Assembly: GCA_946811185.2 (NCBI GenBank)
Contig: OX328097.1
Location: 54,403,063-54,467,062, forward strand
Length of the DNA: 64,000 nucleotides
Direction: 5' to 3'
DNA from: Hippopus hippopus
Lineage: Eukaryota > Mollusca > Bivalvia > Cardiida > Cardiidae
Positions 41,401-51,000 of this stretch are shown one piece after another. Under the pieces are notes generated by a model. That model had not been told where the DNA came from. It ran no database searches and saw only the letters and a list, made by a program, of their open reading frames with translations. The number at the start of each line of letters is the position of its first letter. Position 1 is the first letter of the stretch. The translations under genes and the position numbers were made by a program.

Positions 41401-44179
41401 AATGCTTGTAGCCAGCATTTTCACCTTTTCCCACAATGTTTTCTATAACCCATCTTCTGAGTTGCATTTGTCAGTTGTCTGCAAATGTTTTCTATTTGGG
41501 CAAGTCTTGAATTTTGATGTTTGTGGTATTTATAAAGTTAATGCTGTCATTTGTAGGAGCTTGATACTTGCATGTTTTCGTTGATGATGAATTGATAAAA
41601 ATCTAGAGAGAGATAGGTCTTACCTCTGTTCCACCTGAATCAAATCTGCAGCAAACCTCCATGTTAAATGAAAGTAATCAACTTGACTTGGGGTTCATTC
41701 ATGAATACACTTTTTACCAGAGGACAAAATTTCAGATTTGTCAAAATTGAAAGGAATTGAAGATGCAAAATTAAAGGTAGCTTAAATGATTAGATTTCTC
41801 TTTGGGTAGAAAACATCCTGGAAAAGAAGAAAGTGCTGGCTGACAGTATTTTTCTCCTTTTCTCCGAAAGTTTTCAAAAGCCCTTTACAAGCCCTGTACC
41901 GAAGGGCAACTAAAACACTCAAAACAAGAAATTTGTCTTTCACAGTAAAAAACACTGTGGGAAAAGGAGAAAATGCTGGTTCCCAGCATTTTCTCCTTTT
42001 CCCACAATGCTTTCAAATGCCTTCTTTCTCAGGGTCATTTATTCAAAAGTTGGGATTGTGTGCTAAATGGTTAAATTCTTTTCACCAGGATTGTCAAGCA
42101 ATTTGAATTTGGAAGAGTTCAGAAGAGTGTGTAAGAATACTGAAGACAACCAGCCCCAGTTTATGACAAGGATAGCAGCCCTGTTCAATAACAAGGAACA
42201 GGTATACAGTACATTTTTACAGTACATTTCATCATCATTATGGCACAGTCCCAGTAGCTCATTGGTAAACTCCAGGACTAGTTATGCAGGGGTAGAAGTT
42301 CAAATCCTTGGCACTGTAACAAGTAGCTCATTGGTTATGCACTCGGCTTAAAGCCAGGGGGTTGCCAGTTCAAATCCATAGTCCCTTTCTTAGGATTGAT
42401 GGTAGTTATTGCAATAGATCACATTTCTTTCTCATGGCTGATAATTGTTTCAATTACTGTTACGTTGGAAAGCAGCCAGTGGCTTTGGAAGAATATTGTG
42501 CAAAGCACTGTAAAAGAACTGTAGGAAAGCATGGATAGGCATTCTAGATGCCACAATATAACTGAAATGATAGAAAACATAATTATTGTGCTCAAATTAA
42601 CCATATACCACACAGTCCTGGGATTTACTGACCCTGAAGAAGAAGGCTTCCGAAAAACATCTTGGGGGAAAAATGAAATAATACTGGTAACCAGCTTTTT
42701 CTACTTTTTTCACAGTGTTTACACTTTTCTGTATACAAAGTTTAAAGTTTAAGTGACATTTAATGATTTCATTCTGGGCAAGTCTAATTTTTTGCCATGT
42801 GGTAAATTTTAACCCTCTAGACTACCAAACAATTGCAACTTTTGATGACTCTGGGGAAGAAGCCTTTTGAAAACATTGTGGGAAAGGAGAAAATTCTGGT
42901 AACCATTTTCTCCTTTCCCACAATGTTTTCTGCCCATCAGTGACAAATTCCATCATTTGAGCCACATTTAGATTGTGATCTGTGAATGCCTACAATTTGT
43001 TCAAGTCATCAATTTTGTTGTATGGTAAAGATTTTAAGAGCTGGCTGATCACTGATCTACATTGTCAGATATTTTTGTTAGAAAATACTTTAGAGTTGTC
43101 CAGTCTGTCAGAAATATTTGTCTATTATATTAATGCTTTCCCAACTATCAAAATTCTAGACTGGACCAAATTGCAAGTAATATCAGAAGACAAATCCAAT
43201 GAAGCTTGATAAATTAGATATGCTTTTGAAATGGCAAAAAACATTATGAGAGAAAGGAAGAAATACCAGTTACCAGTATATTTTCAAAAACTGTTTTCAT
43301 CAGGGTCTTTTAAACACGGGATTGTGTTGGAAATAGTTGACTACTGGTTTTCAGCATTTTATCCGTTTCCAGCAATGTTTTTTAATGATTTTCAAGACCC
43401 AATTTCATCATTTTAGTGGCATTTTATTTTCTTCTCATGTTCTTAGTTTGGACAAGTTTACAATTTTGTTGTCTGTTGTCCTGTACTTTACCAAACGACA
43501 AAATTTTTTAGACTAGTCCAAATTAAAAGTATTTGCAGACGACCAAAAAGGGTGACTAGAAATTCAAAATTTGTTTTCGGAAGGGTAGGAAACATTGTGG
43601 GAAAAGGAGAAAATGCTGGTTACCAGCATTTTCTCCTTTTCTCACAATGTTTTCAAAAGGATTCTTTCTCAGGGTCGTTAAAAGTTGGGTTTGTGTGGTA
43701 AAGGGTTAATTTAATATGCTCTTTTATTTCAGCTTGAAGAACTCCATTCACGGGTATTTCTGTCAAATAAAGAGAAGAGTCTCGGTGCCATGATACTAGA
43801 TTATAGAGATAAAGTGGATGTGAATGATATAGAATCCATTACAAAACATTTTTGTTTAAATGTGGTTACGCCAAGAGGTCTCTTAAAGCAACAAATGTCA
43901 GAACTGTGTAAATATCAGGGAAACACAGCGATGGCTGAAACAGTGATGGAACACAATTTTCCGATGTGTCCTGTCAATCAACTGTTATTGTCAAATGTGA
44001 AAAGGATTAGAAAGAAATATGCAGAAGATGCATTGATGTTCTTGTGCACACATTGGGTTGACAGCGGTTATTGTCTGGACAAGGAACAGTTATTGGAATT
44101 AGCGGATCAATTTATTGAAGAAAACAAAGACAAATATGACAATTTATTGTATAAAGAGCCTAAGAAAAAGAAAAAATAA
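35000..44179 (+). CDS. TRNT1: CCA tRNA nucleotidyltransferase, copy B (7 exons)
   Basis: Second complete class II CCA-adding enzyme gene. Exons: 35000-35419, 36077-36206, 38015-38141, 38411-38496, 39652-39759, 42089-42201, 43733-44179; 476 residues, all junctions GT-AG and in frame. Residues 1-50 form a basic, acid-poor presequence ([18 protein letters not shown]), typical of mitochondrial import. GGAVRDLL is at 85-92 with catalytic D99 and D101, RRD at 173-175 and EDYLR at 216-220. The body motif is SGQRILVEL where copy A and relatives have GERIWVEL. The tail domain is longer than in A and ends KEPKKKKK. Exons 2-6 have the same lengths and phases as copy A, so the pair arose by duplication after intron gain. 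Intron 5 carries an intact mariner. It converges on the two-pore channel gene. The catalytic residues are present, so an active enzyme is likely. Confidence 0.92.
35497..36050. mobile_element. Two MITE family 1 copies in TRNT1-B intron 1
   Basis: Copies at 35497-35733 and 35823-36050. The second has a near-perfect GGAAAAGAAGAAAATGCTGG/CCAGCATTTTCTCCTTTTCC hairpin and ends 26 bases before exon 2. Confidence 0.8.
36077..36206 (+). CDS. TRNT1: TRNT1-B exon 2 (RRD motif)
   Basis: 130 nt, acceptor TATTTAAG, donor GTATTA. Encodes [11 protein letters not shown] and [12 protein letters not shown]; 32 of 43 residues equal copy A. Confidence 0.92.
36258..38003. mobile_element. MITE array filling TRNT1-B intron 2
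   Basis: Family 1 at 36258-36498 and a fragment at 36610-36652, joined directly to family 2 at 36650-36893. Then family 2 at 36927-37195, 37425-37675 and 37730-38003, with a hairpin family 4 core at 37265-37345. The four family 2 copies are in close succession and have the TGAGCCATGCTCT end and the GTCAGCCTGCGCAG core. Confidence 0.75.
38015..38141 (+). CDS. TRNT1: TRNT1-B exon 3 (EDxxR motif)
   Basis: 127 nt, acceptor TTAATTTCAG, donor GTACTT. Encodes [20 protein letters not shown] through [13 protein letters not shown] family 2 MITE ends about 12 bases before the exon. Confidence 0.92.
38229..38304. repeat. 76-base imperfect palindrome in a short intron
   Basis: AGCGTAAGAAAATTTTGACA and the following CACGCGAGACC are inverted on the right as CGGTCTCGTGCG and AAATTTTCTCACGCT. 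It makes up over a quarter of the 269-base intron 3 of TRNT1-B. No other full copy was noticed in the window. Confidence 0.8.
38411..38496 (+). CDS. TRNT1: TRNT1-B exon 4
   Basis: 86 nt, acceptor GATCAAG, donor GTAAGT. Encodes [15 protein letters not shown] and the [11 protein letters not shown] stretch. Confidence 0.88.
38540..39395. mobile_element. Three MITE family 1 copies in TRNT1-B intron 4
   Basis: Copies at 38540-38770, 38960-39155 and 39160-39395, moderately decayed. A family 4 hairpin core follows at 39485-39545 (GTGGATCAAAGATC against GTCTGATCTTGATCTA). Confidence 0.65.
39652..39759 (+). CDS. TRNT1: TRNT1-B exon 5
   Basis: 108 nt, acceptor TGTGTAG, donor GTAAAT. Encodes [19 protein letters not shown]; Glu and Trp of the usual GERIW are replaced. 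Confidence 0.9.
39916..41247 (+). mobile_element. Complete mariner transposon, 1332 bases
   Basis: Inverted ends of 30 bases start CGAGGGCC and agree at 28 of 30 positions (differences at 9-10). TA lies on both sides (39914-39915 and 41248-41249). It carries an uninterrupted transposase gene at 40106-41170. It is inserted in intron 5 of TRNT1-B, same strand as the host gene. Confidence 0.93.
40106..41170 (+). CDS. Mariner transposase, 354 residues, intact
   Basis: Cut-and-paste DNA transposase of the IS630-Tc1-mariner superfamily. The N-terminal half is helix-turn-helix DNA binding ([17 protein letters not shown] and TGRP near 50-70, then [16 protein letters not shown] near 102-117). [10 protein letters not shown] is the linker motif (WVPHEL in relatives). 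The catalytic triad lies in [18 protein letters not shown] and [13 protein letters not shown]; 34 residues separate the second and third Asp, the mariner DD34D spacing. Full length, no stop or frameshift, about 190 bases from the left end and 77 from the right. Intactness amid decayed repeats suggests recent arrival, so activity is possible. The protein resembles the mariner-derived GVQW3/SETMAR-like proteins often annotated in invertebrates. Confidence 0.95.
   Translation: MASTSVNEQRVVIKFYTLLGKSFANVHDDLHRVYGDSCVSNSAIWKWMNCFREGRESTKDDTHTGRPVMVKRKQNIAEIQKYIFEDRRVTVENVAGHFGISYGTAQDIMTNKLRMRCVSARWVPHLLLPEQMALWVKSCREYCQQYNDEGESFLNRVVTCDETWIHFFELESKQQSTVWKHPSSPSLTKALISKSSGKVMALIFCDIQGILLNHFVPQKTTITGCYYATVIKNELLPAIKRKRPQLLRSGMLLHHDNAPSHSSHVVSDTLQELGTELLLHPPYSPDLAICDFWLFPTLKNKLHGQKYESREELRCAVNRHLRDMSRDGLQHMFRLWVERWDKCKRCKGRYFEKE
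41335..42075. mobile_element. Three MITE family 1 copies downstream of the mariner
   Basis: Copies at 41335-41535, 41708-41900 and 41940-42075 (half, with a perfect GGGAAAAGGAGAAAATGCTG hairpin arm). The last ends 13 bases before exon 6 of TRNT1-B. Confidence 0.7.
42089..42201 (+). CDS. TRNT1: TRNT1-B exon 6
   Basis: 113 nt, acceptor TTTTCACCAG, donor GTATAC. Encodes [16 protein letters not shown] and [13 protein letters not shown]. Confidence 0.88.
42250..42585 (+). mobile_element. tRNA-derived SINE with doubled head
   Basis: Two tRNA-like heads follow each other: AGTAGCTCATTGGTAAAC with GAAGTTCAAATCC, then AGTAGCTCATTGGTTATGC with CCAGTTCAAATCC. The body shares CTGATAATTGTTTC, GGAAAGCAGCCAGTGGC, GTGCAAAGCACTG and AGGAAAGCATGGATAG with copies at 57885-58175 and 28245-28495 (minus). 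Confidence 0.7.
42594..43712. mobile_element. Run of five MITE family 1 copies in TRNT1-B intron 6
   Basis: Copies at 42594-42820, 42815-43040, 43125-43345, 43345-43475 (half) and 43480-43712, almost head to tail. The last has the full AGAAAATGCTGGTTACCAGC hairpin and ends with GGTAAAGGGTTAA 21 bases before exon 7. Confidence 0.75.
43733..44179 (+). CDS. TRNT1: TRNT1-B exon 7 (tail domain, K-rich end)
   Basis: Starts [18 protein letters not shown] after TTTATTTCAG. Tail domain with [14 protein letters not shown] and a final [15 protein letters not shown] overlaps the TAA stop (44175-44180). Confidence 0.92.
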   Translation, partial: LEELHSRVFLSNKEKSLGAMILDYRDKVDVNDIESITKHFCLNVVTPRGLLKQQMSELCKYQGNTAMAETVMEHNFPMCPVNQLLLSNVKRIRKKYAEDALMFLCTHWVDSGYCLDKEQLLELADQFIEENKDKYDNLLYKEPKKKKK

Positions 44180-44239
44180 ATGGGGGGAAAAGTTGGCATT
44201 GAACTTAAATCTTTGTGCTCCAACTCTGCTAAAGATTTA

Positions 44240-44468
44240 AGGAATCAACCCGTTCCCAGACGATGATTTATAGAATCGAAAGTATCTGCAAACAACAAAA
44301 TACAAAATGGTACAAATGAACAGAAGTTTTTTGAAAGGGTAGAAAACCTTGTGGGAAAAAGGAGAAAATGATTGCCATTTTCAGCATTTTCTCCTTTTAC
44401 CACAATGTTTTCAAAAGGGTTCCTCCTAGAGGGTTGATAAGACATGGGATTGTATGACAAAGGGTTAA
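44240..44468. mobile_element. MITE family 1 copy after TRNT1-B
   Basis: In the presumed 3' UTR or just past the gene: GTGGGAAAAAGGAGAAAATG, CAGCATTTTCTCCTTTTACC, and ACAAAGGGTTAA at the right. Confidence 0.75.
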
Positions 44469-44619
44469 GGGTTGGCTCCAATTATTTTCATCTTGGATTT
44501 CAAACATAATGAACAGAAATCAGGAAAAAATCGATGGAATCATTCTCTGCTTTGATATCATAATCTTTGACATCAACTTCAAATTTTTTATGGTTTTTTT
44601 TTTTTTTTTTTTCTTTTTA

Positions 44620-44625
44620 AATAAA
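44620..44625 (+). other. Possible poly(A) signal of TRNT1-B
   Basis: AATAAA after a poly-T run, about 440 bases past the stop. An alternative AATAAA overlaps the stop codon itself at 44175-44180. Confidence 0.3.
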
Positions 44626-44972
44626 AGTTGGCATGACATGATCCCACAGGCTGGTCAGCATGATGCATTGAAAGTATTCTCTATCCATAGTTCCTTACTT
44701 CACCTGTCACACTACTGATTAATGACGTCATGTTCTTGAACATCAGTGACACGTTTGTAGTTTGCCTAACTATTTAATTTATGGTTATGTACAATCTCTG
44801 CTGTCACTGGCGACATCTATCACATATGTTAATCATAACGTCATAATCTAGAACACAAGCGATGCGTTTTGATCAGTTCTTTGTTTCAGTATGGTTTTAA
44901 TAGTCAATTATAGTCTGTGATTCCCGGCAGCAGCTATCACACCTTATAATTATGATATCACAGTCTAAATCA

Positions 44973-45079
44973 TCAGCGACACTCTTTTGTCCTTTGTTTG
45001 TTACTGGTTTTTATAGTGGCATCAATGTCCGACTCCACTTCATACAACTGTTGTAATAATACCTCGATCTTAGTCCAGC
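44973..45079 (-). CDS. TPCN3: TPC3 last exon
   Basis: 107 nt from acceptor TTTCTTTGATTCAG to TGA. GWTKIEVLLQQLYEVESDID and a basic end. An upstream acceptor TTTTTAG at 45168 would add 29 in-frame residues; the shorter form joins KKKG to WTKIEVLLQ as in relatives. Confidence 0.8.
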
Positions 45080-48000
45080 CTGAATCAAAGAAACGATGGA
45101 GCATCAATATAACAAACCAAATTAACTCTCTTGCTGCCTCATAAATGGATTCGAGGTCTAAAAATATATTTTCGTTACTTTTGAAGCTGATTTTGGTCAA
45201 AGGTTAGTATCAGGTAGTGGATAGTGTAGATCGAAGATCAGACTGCATGTTTTGTGCAGTCTGATCTTGATCTACACCATCCACAAAAGATGTCCTAGGC
45301 GACATTGGCAGTGAAAGATTTATCCAGTATGCTGTCCAAGGCCAAAATATATAAAAAATTCCGAATATTGTACCAACTCCGATTTAGAAACTTGCCTCTG
45401 ATTGGCCTAGACATTCCGCCAATCAGATGGACAGTACCGGTTCTCGACTTTTGAAATGGCTTTGAGTTTAGAAAAGTTTGTGACGAAGGACCTTCGAAAA
45501 CTTGATGTAACAAATGGGTAACTCAAAAACAGTCTGTCTGAATACTTCGATATCGTTTAGCTGATGCACTGTACACAGGCAGATATATCAATGCCTGCCA
45601 TATAATTGAATGCATTAACACTAATAGAAACTCTGAATATGATGGCTGATCTTGGTCTCTACTCTTCCTAAATGTATTCATGTTATTAACGGTCAAATAA
45701 TTACATAAAGTTAAATCAACCACATAGATCTATCAGAGTTTGGCGACATTTTCATTACAGAAGTAATTAGTAATTACATGTACCTCCCTTTGGAAAAATT
45801 TACGACACTAATTACATTACTTGAATCTCAATTAAAATGAGTTGAAACAAATATCCATCAGTTTAGAATAAGCACAAATTTAATTGCTCTCTCTCTGTTC
45901 ATCAAACTAACAAATGAGTCATGCCCTTGCAAAAGGGGGCTTAATTCATCTTGATGCACTCTACCATACAAGTCATCACATAATAATGGATCCATAAAGA
46001 CTATTTTATCTATCAACCGACCGAACCATGAGGTAAACTGGTCCTTGGACATGCAGAGAAATTGACCAATTGCAAAAAAAAAAAAAATCCGTCCAGGTCA
46101 CATTTGTTTTGTCGCATGCAAATGCTTTCAATCTGGACAAGTCTAAAATTTTGTCGTTTTGCAATGAGTTAAAAAGATTTATCTCAAGCTGGAACAGAAT
46201 CAGATTATTGCAGTTATACGTCAACTTTACCTTTCTTTTTAATATGGAATCTTATTCCATCAAACCTGTTCAGCGTCGGCGCCATGGTGCTCCGTCGGTT
46301 GATGACGTAGCTACTGAAACGGGCGAATCGATTTTCCGCGTTTTTGAAGGCGGATAACGTTGATCGTTCTATCCATGGATGCTGGGGTGGAGGCTCTATT
46401 TCACCTGACTTTATCAACTCGGCCATCTGGTTGTCAGTTAATGGCGCTGATATCTCCAGTCCGCTTATAATGATAATAATAATTGTAATAATAATAATAA
46501 AACATAAAGTGAAATACCAATGAAAACCAGCACGATTTAACCCTTGTACATGAGTTAACCCTTTACCAGACAACAAAATTTCTAACTTGATCCAAATTTA
46601 AAGCGATTGCAGACGAAAAATTAAATGTTGCTGAAATTATGGGAGTTATCTTTGATCGGGTTAAAAAAAAAAAAAACACTGTGAAGAAAGGAGAAAATGC
46701 TGGTTACCAGCATTTTTTCTTTCCTCACCATGTTATCAGAAGCCTTTTCTCCCCAGAGTTGTAAAAACACGAGATAATATGGTACAGGGTTAAATGCAAA
46801 TTTCCTGCCAATAGTCAAAAAACCAAATGTCACCATTTTAAAGTTAAATTTGCCGTAAAAATCTCACCGTATCGGACAGTACCGGAAAATCCAAGACAAC
46901 TTGCCAAATTTTGAAGTAAATGTCCTTTGCAATACCAGAGATAACGAAAAAGTCAAACGCTTTTACAGGACGTAAAAAAATGACGACGACAAAGGTGACG
47001 TCAGAGCTTTGAAAATACGGCGAGGTTCTCTTCGAAAACAGCTAAGATAGGAGAATGAAAAGGTCGTCTGCAGAATAGGCCAAGTGTGTAGACTGTCTTA
47101 CGTTTCTGCGTCTATGCCAAGTCCAAGTTCCTTGATCTTAGTTTCCACTGCTGAGTCTACTTTTCCCTTCTTTTGAATGGTATACTCGTACATAAACATG
47201 TCCACGACAAAAGCTGTCACAATGCTGAAGAAATAAAGAAAACGTGAAAAAAGGAAGGGGGGAAAAGTGGAAGGAAAAATGTGAAAAAGAAAAGAGATAA
47301 GCCCTCCTTTGATAACGTTTGCGTTTGGAAACAGCCAAGTTTTCAAAAACACTATTCAATAGATATGCTCTTTTTTCTACATAATTTATAATTTCCCACA
47401 ACTTGCACACGAACCTGTCACAAAAAAAAGGTTCATTTCTTGCGTCATGTAGAAGACCCAATTTTGGAAACATAGTAACAAACGTAGAAACTGCTCGTAA
47501 CAAGCAACTTCTCCTGTCATCAAAATGTTGTAACCATGACAAAAATCTTGTTTTAATTCAAGGCATTTTAAATTTTGCACCACTATTTTACGAAGGTTAG
47601 TGGAGATGTAACATGATCAATAGATGCACCAATTATAAAATACCGTATTCAAATAAGCGATGATCTCGTAAAATTGAAGACTGGCCGTTTGCAACACGAC
47701 TATCTCGTTGTTTAAACGCCAGCATTGCATCTTATTTTTACCGAAAGTAACCGCCCAGTTTACGCTTGCAGCTAAATATATTCTAGAAGTATGTATCAGT
47801 GTTTAAAAAATAATGATTCTTTTGAAGCCAAGATAAGAGCTTGCTTAGTCCTACAACAACATAGATTTTTGTCATTTCTGAGCAAGTCTGCATAAACTAC
47901 TCGTACTTACTTCATAATAATGACAGAAGCACACATAAAAAAAGAAGCAAAGTAGAGCCGAGCAAACTCGTTGGTAACTGCTACGTATCCGTCCGCAAGA

Positions 48001-51000
48001 ACTGAAAAAAAAAAAAAACTTTAAAAAAGGATCTATAGAAGGCGCAAGGTACTTTTATATGAATGTCGAAACTCTACAGAAGTAATGAAAAGTACATGTT
48101 CAACTCCAGCGAGTCCCTCTTTTTTCCTCCTTGTTTTGCATTTTTTTGAAAAAGCTAAGCTTTCAGTTAGTAGATATATGTTTTCAAGATTAGACGTTAA
48201 TCTAATCCATGCTTGGAAAAAAAGTAGATGCTGCAAAAGTTGTTGCGTATGAAAACTGACTGATCGATTGATTGAATGGGTGTTTTACGCCGTTTTCAAC
48301 ATCATTCCATTCATATCACGGCGACTTGTCTGAAAATACATGTAGATTGTACAGTAATGGATTATAGGATAACACATCAAAAATATTAACTATCATTCAA
48401 GAGAAGATAAGTATTATCCTCTATCATATTCATTTGCTAAGGTATGAATAAGTTGCCGCCGCGTATCGGTTGATGCCGGCAGCCTTAGTAGACTGGTGTC
48501 ATAAATGGGCCCGCAAAAAAGCCTGCAAATTTTTCCTCACTTCCACGGACCAATTACTCATTTGAACGAGTCAGAAATTTTGTCGTCTGGTCAAGAGTTC
48601 AATGATTGATGAATTTTATTGCACGAGTTAAACTGTTCTTTTTTTTTTTTCAATTTCAAATTACCTTGTAAACACGCAAGGAAAATGTTAACAATCTTTA
48701 ACAAATCTTTCACCCTTATAGTCGCATCTACGGCGAGTGCAGATCAAGACCATATAGCACAAAACGTGCAAAGCTGCAATTATTTGGGCCTTATTTCTGG
48801 ACTGAAAATCTTTTTTTAGGCGCTGTAAGGGTCAAAGGCGCAGTAGCGGTCAAAACTAAGCAATGCGGGTATTAAAATGGATTTAAATTCAAATCGTACC
48901 ATTTAAAAGTATGGAAATTATTGTGGAGATGACAATTTGATATTGTACGGTCGGACTTAGTGATTGTCGCTGGCAGAGAATGAATTTTAAAATCAGATTA
49001 AAAGTACCCAAGAGATAGAGCGACACGGCAACTTTCTACCTATTTTCAAAATTCATTTTTCTGCCAGCGGCTAACTCTTGGACCAACCGTATAGTAATAG
49101 ATTATCATCTCAGTTATTTGCATCCTTTTATATGGAAAGATTTAAGTAACAATCCATTTTAACACCTGCTTTGTTTACTTTTTGCCAATTCTGGGCCTTT
49201 CAGTCTGAATCAAATAGCAAAAATTTAGACCTTTCCAAATTTAAAAAAAAATTGCAGGTGATAAATTGATAATGACTCAAAATCTGAAACTTCTCTTTGG
49301 GAGGGTAGGAAACATTGTTGTAAAAAGAGAAAATGCTGGTCACCAGCATTTTCTTTTTTTCCCACAATGTTTTCAAAAACCGTTATTAGGGTCGTTGAAA
49401 CTCAGAATTGTAAGGCAAAGGCTTAATTCGTTGCATTACCATGCCAGTTATTCTGAAACAAAACCACAGACAAGACCATCATGGCGCTGAAGAAATCGTT
49501 GAAGTTAAGGCTACAGTAACCGCTCTCGTAGAACACACTTCCGTTTAACTCTTTGGCGCCGCAGAACATCGGGCTGACGTCAGTGTCATTTTCATGGAAT
49601 TTGATTGTGTTTTGAAAAATTTCTACACCAAGAACGGCGAAGACGTAGAATACAATCTGAAAAACGATATGCATAAACCTATAAACACGGAGAACCCTGT
49701 CGTAGTAACTTTACTGGAGTTTGTATTTGCATCGAGCTGCGTGGGAATATATGATACTCTGCGAGACCATAAGTCAAGCGTCAAAATTTTCCAACGTATA
49801 GAGAAGCAACTAGAACCCCCGGGAAATTAATTACAACGTAATATTCCTTTTATCACATACCTACAAATGTTAACAGAAAACATTGCAATTATGAAAAAAT
49901 TTGCTCGGAAATGACAAGAATAGAAAAAAAAACCTCTGACTTTTTTTTTTTTCACTCGATGAAATAAATTTTGATCCTTCACGGAAAAAAACCCTCTACA
50001 TACCAGATTTTTTCCTGTTATGTATGCATATAATGTGGGAAAATTTTTAATTTTAATACGAATTATTGAGGAATCTTTTAGAGCTTATTTAGATCATTTA
50101 CAAATAATACGACTATGACAACATCTATATAACTGCTATCGTTGAGACTGTCATAAAGACTGACTCTTTTTTTTTTTCCCCCGAGGATTTCCAACCCTAA
50201 CTGTTTGTTCCACGATTTAAGATATGGGGTTCACTCTTGACCACACGACAAAAACTTTGGACTTATCTTAATTCAAAGTATTCGCAGACAACAATCAAAT
50301 TAAGTTCGATTCAAAGGAATTTGTAACAGAAATAGTAAAAATATAATGGGAGAAGACGAATATGATAGAAACAAGCATTTTTCCTTTTCCAACAATGTTT
50401 TCAAAAGCTCTCTAACTCAAAGTCGTCAAAATACGGGGTTGTCTTGCAAAAGATTTAGCGGATTTCTCTATGAGGTTGCTAGGGTACAAGGAATAAAAAT
50501 TAGCAGAACAAAACCGTAGTTTAGGATCAATTTACTGAAGCACCTGCTTGCTCTGATTTTCGTTTATTTGCTGTTTAATTTCAGTTATCGCACGGTGGCC
50601 AATGCACCTATTCATGCGAGCTCAGTTTTTCCCCCTTGCCAATATCATCAGTCCTCAAAGAAGGTTTGATCGACCTGGTATTCGAACTCATTTTGTTTTA
50701 AAGGATAAAAGGTTCTTTTGTATTATCTATTGGGCCACCAGAACTCGACCAAAGCTGTTTGGGTTTTAACGTCTTAACAAAGAACTATTTTTGTAATCTT
50801 TGGAATTACAGACATAATAAGACGAGAAAAAAAATGAATGAATGATATGATATAAATTACGGCTAAATATATAATTATAATATAAATTACGGCTTGAAAA
50901 TGGCATGAAATGACCAGACGGACGGACTGATGGACAGACAGCCTGATAGACACACAACCTGAGAGATAGACAGACAGATATGATCGACAAACAATCTACT

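Noticed and set aside
20338..44179. Split of the two enzymes into CC-adding and A-adding forms
   Set aside because: Both copies keep the loop region after TDGRHA and the EDYLR motif without the deletion expected of CC-adding enzymes; compartment split is the simpler idea.
47138..47542. 134-residue minus-strand frame
   Set aside because: Out-of-frame read of the IIS6 exon plus intron; the real exon is 47102-47224 in another frame.
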